A program made the translations under genes and the position numbers. A stretch of DNA of 64,000 nt, taken from NCBI GenBank assembly GCA_905250885.1, contig CAJNOQ010000086.1, positions 1 to 64,000 on the forward strand, given 5' to 3'. Shown in pieces: positions 51,501-61,100 of the stretch. The notes under the pieces are model-generated. The model saw only the letters and a list, made by a program, of their open reading frames with translations, was not told where the DNA came from and did no database searches. The stretch comes from Didymodactylos carnosus. Its lineage: Eukaryota > Rotifera > Eurotatoria > Philodinida > Philodinidae. Within the stretch, counting starts at the first letter, position 1. The number at the start of each line of letters is the position of its first letter.

Positions 51501-52640
51501 TATACGAACAGAACAACCATTACATTTAGAGCAAGATTCGCAATTTAAAACTCGAACAGCAATTCGTGCTAGCCCGGGGATGAGTTTACTTTTATCGAAT
51601 ATGAACAAATTAAAAGATCCTTTAGAACCATCGCCGTACGATCCCGTTGGAGGTTTTGTAATCTTCTTCGATTTTATTTTGAACCTGGATCCATCTGTTG
51701 AATTATGTCGACTTGTTACATGTTTACATCATCCAAAATCTGGACTCGGTGAACCATCACAGTTACAATCATTTACATGCGATCCATTCATCGATCAGAA
51801 TGGTCAAAAAATGAGTGTTGTTCTAATTGCTACAAAACAGCCTGTTCCACGGTATGTGACTGCTTATTTGTTAAAAGACGTTTGCTGTATTTTGTTTTTC
51901 TCTGTATAGTTGTCCACCACAACAAGCCTTAACCATTATTATCGAAGTTCAAACATCCAATCAAAAATCGGATAATGCTCCGTTACAAACAAAATCATGG
52001 ACAAAGATTCCTTTATTTGATCATAAAAATCGATTACTCAGTGGACGTTGGAAAGTACCGCTGAGAAGTTTGCCAATACTCTATGATGCAACTTTAGGAA
52101 TTATTAATACATTTCCTACCGTAAGAGAACTATTGCATTTATTCATCAATTTTTGAAATGCTACACCTTTTGTATTTTAGGCTGGAACGATGGAATTACA
52201 TTATCGACTGGTGAACTATAAGGATGCGGATGAACAAACAAATGCTCCGTTATCTCCTACGTTCAAAGATCTATATGCTTATGTTCCTCAGGTAACGACA
52301 ACTATACGTAGAAATACTGGATATTTAATAATAATAGTGACAAAGGATATAATATGACTTCTATATCATCATTACTATTTAGTATCGACAACAGCGTCAG
52401 CAGCAAATGTACTAGGTAGACGAATAGAGATCATGTTAACATCTGCTTTTTTTCTTGCAAACGATGGTTCCCTCTCAATTTTCATTCCCAAAATACTAAT
52501 CTTCTGGTCATAGTAATAATAATTCTGTATGCATTCTTAAACTGATGCTTTAAAAAGCTTTGATCTTCTTTGTTCCCCTCTTTAGAGTGAAGATGACAGT
52601 CAAGAATATGTTCATTTACCTAACACCGTGAAATCCTGAT
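48521..52640 (+). CDS. CCDC17: CCDC17-like coiled-coil protein with N-terminal zinc finger
   Basis: CCDC17 is a coiled-coil protein conserved in ciliated animals. The ATG at 48521 begins a Gln-rich leader; exon 1 is 48521-48830. Exon 2 (48940-49190) carries a C2HC finger (FKCDQCGMVFDTHEGLIRHK, then FCIG) placed as in vertebrate CCDC17. Coiled-coil exons follow at 49900-50055, from 50120, and through about 50350 (KNAELEKERR), then 50407-50566 and 51090-51200. The C-terminal domain starts at about 51640 (SPYDPVGGFVIFFDFIL) and includes VVLIATKQPVPR, LLSGRWKVPLRSLPI and MELHYRLVNYKDAD, the conserved CCDC17 end domain. Two last exons are possible: 52381-52413 or 52587-52640. The protein is about 800 residues. 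Several exons are 80-160 bp with introns of 55-70 bp, and one intron (49191-49899) is 700 bp. Confidence 0.9.
49191..49899 (+). other. CCDC17 intron 2
   Basis: About 700 bp between the zinc-finger exon and the first coiled-coil exon. A short frame continues from the upstream exon through the donor (to about 49502) but is probably intronic. No repeat was recognised. Confidence 0.6.
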
Positions 52641-55166
52641 CAATCTCAAAAAGCTTAACTTAATAAATATATATAACAGACAACAATTAATGAATTACTA
52701 TTTATCCAAATTTCAGATAGTTTATCTACGCATATCATTGTCATGGGAATTTAGTGCTTCGAAATAGTCAGACTAGCTATATAAAACTTGGGAGATATAG
52801 TTTAGTACATACCATAAACAAGTGACTCTTTTTTAATGAGTGGTATATATTTTTTTGTATGTTTGGATTTGATTGCTGTAATTTTTTGACGCTTTTTCAA
52901 CTCAACAGAGAACTTACCTATAGAAAGAAATATTTTTGTCTCTTCAATATTCCTTCATTATTTTTTATTGTGAACTTGAATTCAGTACCCAGCTCAAATG
53001 GAAAGAAGATAAGATCATATATATCTCCCGATATGTTGGACGGTTCTTTTCTGTATCTGTAATACACTTCCCATGAATTTTCTTCTCCATCTTTTACCAC
53101 AATAGTAAAACATATCTTCATCGAACAAATCCTCGTACCTTGCCAATCTCTACTCGATATATGCGATTATGTAATAACACATATTTCAATTTTAGCATAA
53201 CTTTTCACTCGCATTCTTCAAAATAACTCGTTTAGAGCCCGATTAGCTTCCAAACATTGTGAGCATTCAACTTCACAATGAATAACTATAAGTTGTGCAT
53301 AATATTGCTATTTATCTAACAGCAGAATGTTTATATAAAACTTCCTTATGTTCGATTGACATATACTAAATTATTTCAATGAAAATGCAACAAAAAAAAT
53401 GAACGAAAAAACAAACGTAAAACACGTATATATGTTGTGTAAATCGGACACAAAATGAACAATTAAAAGAAATTAGACATTTCTGTAAAAAAAAGAAGAA
53501 GAAAGAATGCTAAATCAAAGAGTCGTAGCTGAGAGAACATTGTGCTCGACAATCTCTTGACTTATCGATATAGTCGTGTTAAACACGATCATAATCATGC
53601 GTTTTACAGAGAGAAAAAAAAAGACAAGTTTCCTAACAAGAAAAAACTACGTACGCAAAAAAAAATCGATGAGTCACAGAAAGAACCCTCTCTGCTCATT
53701 ATACAATAAGCTAGCAAAAAAAAATATAGAGAAACACCAACAAAACAAAAAAATGTAAAATGCGTTTCGCAAACACATGCAGGTACAACAGCAACAACAA
53801 AAAAAGAATACAAAAGCAACAAAACAAGATCAGATTTTTGAGTTTTGCATACAACAATGACGGGAACAAAAGAAAAACAACACGTCAGCTTGGATTTCTG
53901 GTTATAAATGAAGTCAATTGCGAACTTCGTATTGAGACAGAAAAAAAAAGAAAAAAACGACAATTTTCTTCTTTTAATAATGAGATCATACTTTTTGTTT
54001 ATGAAAGAATTCTTCACAATGCGAGGGAAAAAAAACTAAATCTCATAAAACAGAAAAGAAAAGATGTATAAATATCTATTTCCAAGTCTACGGTTGATGA
54101 TTGTTGAGAATTTGTAGTTCATATATGTACACTATATTATTCAACATAATTTAGTATAACAATAATTGTAGTTGAATGAGAACTAGTTTGATCTTTTTAT
54201 AAAGAAATTAGTTAAATAATAATAACTATTAATTCATTTACTGCTCGTCTTGTATGCTAAAATAAAACAAAGGTAAATTTAACTATCACTTTTGAAGAAG
54301 CAGAAATGTTGTTTCCGCTCTTTCTAGATCCTCTTTATAATCAGTCTAAACAACTCTCTCATTTAATATTTTGATACAATAAGAATTATTACTTACAATT
54401 TCGACTCATCATAAGATTGTTCTCCTAGAAATAGAAAAACGCAAATAGTAAGACGATAGTTTTCTCAGAGATTTTATTCGATGAAATGCGTTATCATCGA
54501 AATTAAAAGAAAAAAAAGAACAGAATTCACAACAAACACAACAGTATATTAAAAGCGTCAGATAAAGAATGCAGACAATACAAATCAACTATAATATTCA
54601 CAACATATACGATAAATAAAGCAGATATATATATATATATATATCGTTGTTGTGATGCATAAAACAAATAAAAAATAATAATAATAACGTGATATTCTCT
54701 AGTGCAATATTAAGAAATAATATTAAGCGTGTGTAATAGTTTTAGCTGTCCTAATTCTCGTTTAGTAAAATATATTAAAAATGAAGCATTTGAATAATAA
54801 ACCCAAGGACAATTAATCCTCAAAAATTTCTCTTTAAAGATGCTGATCGTAGACGCACAAGTACAAAAGAATGACTTCTATTTGTATAAAAGCGTTATGT
54901 TTTTTTTTAGTTCACGTAGCAGTTAGAAAAAGAAAGCAACTGTGTGTAATTATTATTATCAACAAAAGAAATACAACATCTATATACTTTTTTGCACTAA
55001 TACAATATTAATTTATATATAAATATCCATTCTTCGAAAAATTTCTCGCAAATATTTTCTAAAGCGTTCCCTTAACTTTATTTCACGTAGAATGGATTGT
55101 GTTTATACAAACAAGAAAATGATAAATAATATGTGATGAGACAATAATACATCTAGTGTTTTTATT
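52641..55166. other. Convergent spacer between CCDC17 and the giant-exon gene
   Basis: AT- and A-rich DNA. Overlapping open frames on both strands at 53576-54071 are rich in Lys/Arg on one strand and Phe/Leu/Ser on the other, which is typical of biased composition. An AT dinucleotide run lies at about 54626-54645. The 3' UTRs of both flanking genes should be here. Confidence 0.55.
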
Positions 55167-58100
55167 CTATTTACCACTTTGTAATTTTGATGATGTAGCA
55201 CTGCCACAATAGCAATCGTCGGAATGATGTGAATGACCCGACGTTGAACCAGTCGGAGAAGCAGAAGAAGAATGACGATAAGACAATAGATTAGAATTAG
55301 AATGTTGTTGATTTCTGTTCGTATTATCTATTCCTTCTTTTGTATTATTAGGAGATAAAGAAAATCCTCCTGTAATTGTACCGGGATGAGAGTGAGATTT
55401 TTGATAATGAGTACCTAGTTCACTCTCGAGAGAAACAGTTTTATTAGATTTTTTATTAAAATTATTATTCTCAATAGCTGCTGATGATGATAAAAGTAAT
55501 GAGGGAGATGAAACAGTAATAAAAGACGAGGTTGTAAATGTTTTTATTGTACTAGTCGTATTAATTGTAGTGGTAGTGATGGTGTTAGGTGAAATGTCAG
55601 TCATTATTAACCGGTCATTTTTATGTACAACAGTATGACTTGACGTCGAGGTGGGCGGATGAGATTGAACAAATGGTGGAATGAATGGTAAATGATCGGC
55701 AGAACGAATGGATGATGAATGTGACGGTTCGTTAGTACGCTTGAAGCTAGGTAAATGAATTTCAGCAGGTAATACATGCTGTATCACAGTTTGATTTGAT
55801 GAAGAAAATGAAGAGGATGAAGATGAAGATGCTGTGCGTGTGGTAGAAATTTGATCTGATGGTACGGATGAGCGACGATGAGAGGATGGTGGCGACGTCT
55901 TTGAAGATAAAGTTTGCTTTTTTTGTTTTGTTGCTAATTCATCTGTATCAAAAAATACTCGATCTTCATCTTGAGGGAATTGACTAGAAATATGGGGAGT
56001 TGAATCAATTATTTCTGATTCAGCAGGTAATTGTGGTGGTTGTTCAATTGCTGGAGAAATTAGTACGGGTGTTGTGCCCGAATCATGATCACTTTCGGTC
56101 GATGATGAGTTACAGTTTGTAGTATTCGACTGTTTATTATTACTTCGTCGACGTTTTTTTTTTTCGCGTATTTGCGATGATGAAGACTTAGCGTTTATAT
56201 CTTCCCCGTGTTCAGACATTGAAGAGGACGTAGTCATTGAACTGGTTTGGCTATCATCAGCAAATGCTCTACCGGACACTTGTAAATGTTCTCCAGCGTC
56301 TCTCAGTGATGTATGAATAATATCCGGTGAACTCTGTTCAATAATCATTCGTGGAAAAGATGTTGAACTTGTGGATGTTATCATTGTTGGATTATGCGTA
56401 GCATTATTGTGTTGAGATGACGTTTGACTAGTGCTCATTAAAAATGCATAACTGTCTTCATCAATACCAGTAAAACTTGTTTTTATTTCACGATCAACAG
56501 ATTGTTCGCTGAGAGACCAAGATGGTGATAAATCACCTGAAAATGTTTCATCAGTATTTAATTTTTCTTTTTTTTTTTTGTCAAATTCATTATCCAAATC
56601 ATCATCAATGACCGAACTGACAAGACTATCAATTAAATGTATCGAATCGTTTGTTTTAGAATGTTTATTGTTCGACTTCAATGGCTGTTCTAAATCATCA
56701 TAACCAACTTTAACGTATTCACTCTCATGCTCCCAATCAGTTTGATTTTCTTCATCGCTCAATGTTAATTCATTGTCCGAATTTCGTTTTGACGATGTTA
56801 TATTCACAATTACTGTTGGATCTGTACATGATGATGGTCCCGATTCACTATAGGATGCTGTTAAGTCGCTATTTTCAATTTCAGTCGGTTTTGTTCGTTG
56901 TAAATGAATTTGTTCGGTTTTAAATAAAATATCGTCAATTAAATTTTTGACATCATCATCCACAGATTGAAAATATTTATTATTTTGTTTTATAATGTAC
57001 AAAGGTGGCAAATCATTGGATAATGAACGTTGAAATTGAATATTACTTGAACTGTCATCATCTAATCCGGAATAGTTTGATGTTGAAAAGAGAGATTGAT
57101 GTCGTTGAATGTAGGATGCCACTTTTTCCGCCTCTAATTGAATGTTGTCAATTGGTGTTATTAGAGACTCAACAGAATTTCTTATCTCACGTGCAACATT
57201 GGCAACTTGTTGAGATGGAACAGTGGGTACAACTCGATCTGTATGTAAACTGTGATAATTAGCGGGTGATGCTGTGCCTGATTTTGCCATTTCCATTTCT
57301 AAACGTTCGAATTCCAGCAGAGAATCGTCGGTATTGACTGTACTTGGCGTAGAATGACGGTCAGTAGCTGAAACTGTTGATGGTATGGTTAATCGTTTTA
57401 ATTCTTCATAGGAAGAACTTGCCGTTGGATTACTCGAAATTGGTTTATGACGGTATTGTACTTGTTGATCATTAGCCACCACATCTTCAACGGTAACAAT
57501 AAGTGCACTATTTTCACTGGTTGAGCTTGTTTTTCTACGAGAGTCACTTGTCGTTGAACTATGAGTTGTCGCATCTTCATTTTTTAATTCTGGGCTTTCA
57601 TAAACCGTTTCTAAAACTGTCGCTTGTCTAATATCAAAACCAGTATCAAGTGGAGGATAGTCGTATTCATGTTTTAAAATTTCTAATAGGTCTGGCGAAT
57701 CTTCGTGTTTGTCTGACAGGGACGATGACGATGGTGAGATGGATCGCGCGTTTTTTTGAGCAGCAGAAGATTTTAGCGGCGGACTAGCAGCTGGAGATAA
57801 GTCATCAGTGCTCATCGACTCGACTGATAAACGTTTAACCAAAACAAATTCATCGCTCATGTCAGTCATATCTCGTTCACCTAATTCCATACTGCTATCA
57901 ATACTTCTAGGTGTATCACGTGATATTGGCGAAATACTCAATGATCTTTCTTCCATTACTTGTAATTTTCCCTTTTCAGCCATTAGTGGACTACTATTCT
58001 TTACTAAAAATGGGTCGGTTTCTTCGGGTTTTTCATAAATACGAAATGCTGACTCTTGCTTACTATCATCCTGTTCTCCATTATCGTTGCCTGTATTCGG

Positions 58101-61100
58101 TCGATAAATGACACTGGATTGCATCAAATCTTTTGCTAGAGTAACTTCATCATCATCCGAAAGCGATTGAGATACATCCGAATGATTATTTTTTAAATCA
58201 GCTCTTGTTTGTTTTATATCGTCGAGTAATAATGCTGTACTAGGTGTATATTGCTCTGGAACACGTATAATAATACAAGAATCTGAACTAAATCTTTGTA
58301 ATGTATTATAATCAAATTCGTCAGATGAAACTTGGATATATTGTTCGCTGTGAGCGTGTTTTAACTGCTGTTGTTCCTCTACTTTATCTCCTTCAAATGT
58401 CTCGAGACTACGATCGGTAAATGGAGATATGATATCTGATTTCCGTGTGTTTTCTTCGCCCGCTAACGTCTTTTTAACAAGACGATCAATCGATCGTTCT
58501 AGTTTTAGTTTTATTTTATCTACAATTGACGAGGATTCTGTGTGAACGTCTGTTTTAACACGCGATAATTCTTCACGTATAAGAGAACTCAACTGATTTT
58601 CATCGTTTTGTTCCGAGTCTTCTTGTATCATATTTTCATCTTCATTTAGTCCTAATAAACTTTTTTCCACTACTTTTGTTTGACCTTGATCATCAATCGA
58701 AAATGATGTTATATGACCGGTATCTGTATCGTACGTGGCTTCTACCTGGTGGCAACTTTCTGACGATTCACTTGTACATGATGAGGTAACCATTGCTCCC
58801 GATGGTGATATTAACGGTTTATCAGATTGTTCAAGAATGGGTTCACTTTTTTCGATATTTAACCAAAACTCTGTGGATTTTATGGATGGTCGTTTCTCTT
58901 TATCATCTCGGTCACTCTCACTCCCAGCTTCATAAGCTTCATAGTCAGAGTACACCGGTTTTGTTATCGGTACTTTTGCATCATCTTGAACGACACTAGC
59001 ATTTTGTTCATTATCTGAACTACTTATAGTTTTTGATTTTTCTCGTGGCAATTGGGGAGATAAATGGATATCAGGTGAAGAATAGTCACTAAAGCTTTGT
59101 GGTGGTTTATCGACAAGTTCAAGACGTTGTCCTAATTCTTCTAAATTTTTGGAAACGATAAAGTCTTGTAACGATTTAATTATATTTTTTTCCGTCGTTG
59201 GTGATTCAAGACTTTCTTGACGTTTAATGACGGTTGATGGACGTGGTGATCGATGTTGTACAGGTGATTGCTGTTCACTCGAATCTAATTTAAACGAAAC
59301 ACTCTTTGGTAGTTCATACGGACGCCTTTCGAGTGCTAAGGATGAACGAATTTCATTTCCACTCGTATTTCCTAGCGTCTTTCGATCGCTACCGGTTAAA
59401 CTGGTACTGCTCTCTTCTCCTTCACCCTCATATTTCAGATGGCTTGCTTCCTCTTCATCTGATATTCTTCTTTTAGGATCATCGTCCAAATCTAAACCAG
59501 ATTGAAATGATGAATCTGCCGTAAGAGTTTTTGACTGTAAAAGTCTATTATCTAGTTCAGCATCGTCGGATCGATAATTTAAATGAACAAGACCATCATC
59601 AGTACCGTATTCTTGATTTTCATCTGACATCATTTTTGACGAATAATCTGAACGTGTTTCATCAGCAGTAACATAACCACTTCGGCTAGAATCAGAACGT
59701 ATTATATCGTCATTTTTTGAAATTTTTAAGAAATATTGTTCCATACGTTCTTTGGTTTCACCATAACTAGAAACATCTGACGATGAATTCCTCTTATTCA
59801 CGCTTGTACTCGATTTCATTGACTCTGCTGCCGTGGCGTACTCACTACTGGCTGTTCCATCTTCTGTTTGATTTGGTGTTAAGAAATTCATATCATCAAC
59901 TAAATTTTGATCTACTAACATTTGATTTAAATATTTTGTATTTTCTGATGAATGCGTTTGTGGTAAACTCGAACGTCGAACAAAAACACCTGTTCTATCA
60001 TCAATTGTATGACGATTGAAGAGGTGTTCAAGGTCAGTTTTCTCTTTTTGTGATTCGAGTGTTTGAAAACCGTCGGAATCTGTATGTGCTCGACGCAGTG
60101 TTCTAATTGATTGTTTAAAATTTTCAGGAAAAGAAGGTTCATCTGATCCGCTTTCGTGTGATTGATCTGCACTGTATTGAACTGAAAAACTGCTGCTATC
60201 TGTTGTCATTGAATATCCTCCTTGCGCACCACTTGGCTCCCCGTTGTCAACACTTTCTTCGCTTTGTTTAATATTTAAGGGTGTTTCTTCCCCAGATGTA
60301 CTAGGAGACGAAGGAGTCGATGACAAAGTTCGCTCATAAGTTATTCCTGTTTGTTCAGAGATTAACTGGAATACAACTTCATTTAACACATTGTTAACAT
60401 ATTGTGTTGTCAATTGTTCAAATTCATCTTCATTCATGATTGTTTCTTCGCTAACCGTAGCAGCAACAAGCGCCTGCCCAGGTACAGATAGTGCCAAAGG
60501 ACGCATAATACTACTTGTTGGCTCATAAGCATCACTAAAATTAATATCTAAGGTCTCCGGTGATGATTCCTTTTCAACAGCATCATGTAAAATGGATTCT
60601 AATGAATTTTCTTTAGACAAGGTAGTTAATTCATGAATATCCGAGAAAGTTGTTGTATCGTCAATATTCGATTCGGATTGTGTGACAGACATATGATGAC
60701 GATCAGTCGATGATAAATGTGTCTGAACATTGTCCATGTGATAAATTTCTGGTGATCGAACAAGTTTTGTTTTTTGATCATGGTGTAAATCATCAGCAGA
60801 CGGAAAATGTTGAATAATATTTTGAGTTTTGAATAATGATAAAGTTTTTAATCGTTCATCTCGTTCCAATTCATCATCCGGTGTACGTTTGCCAGATGAT
60901 GTGAGAGAAATAGCTGACGGAGAGCGACTTGCTAGTGAACCGGATGGTGATGGTGTATTTTTTCGTGAACGATCTTGTTCACTATTTAATGATGTACGAC
61001 TTCGTCGTTTTTCCATTGCACTTTCCAACAATTCAACGGGTTTGACAACTAGTGCTTTAAAACGATCAAAGAAACCACCAGTTCCACTATTATTATTGGT

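Noticed and set aside
53576-54071. Overlapping open frames of 60-137 codons on both strands
   Set aside because: One strand reads Lys/Arg/Asn-rich and the other Phe/Leu/Ser-rich, as expected from A-rich low-complexity DNA. There are no splice signals or recognisable motifs.
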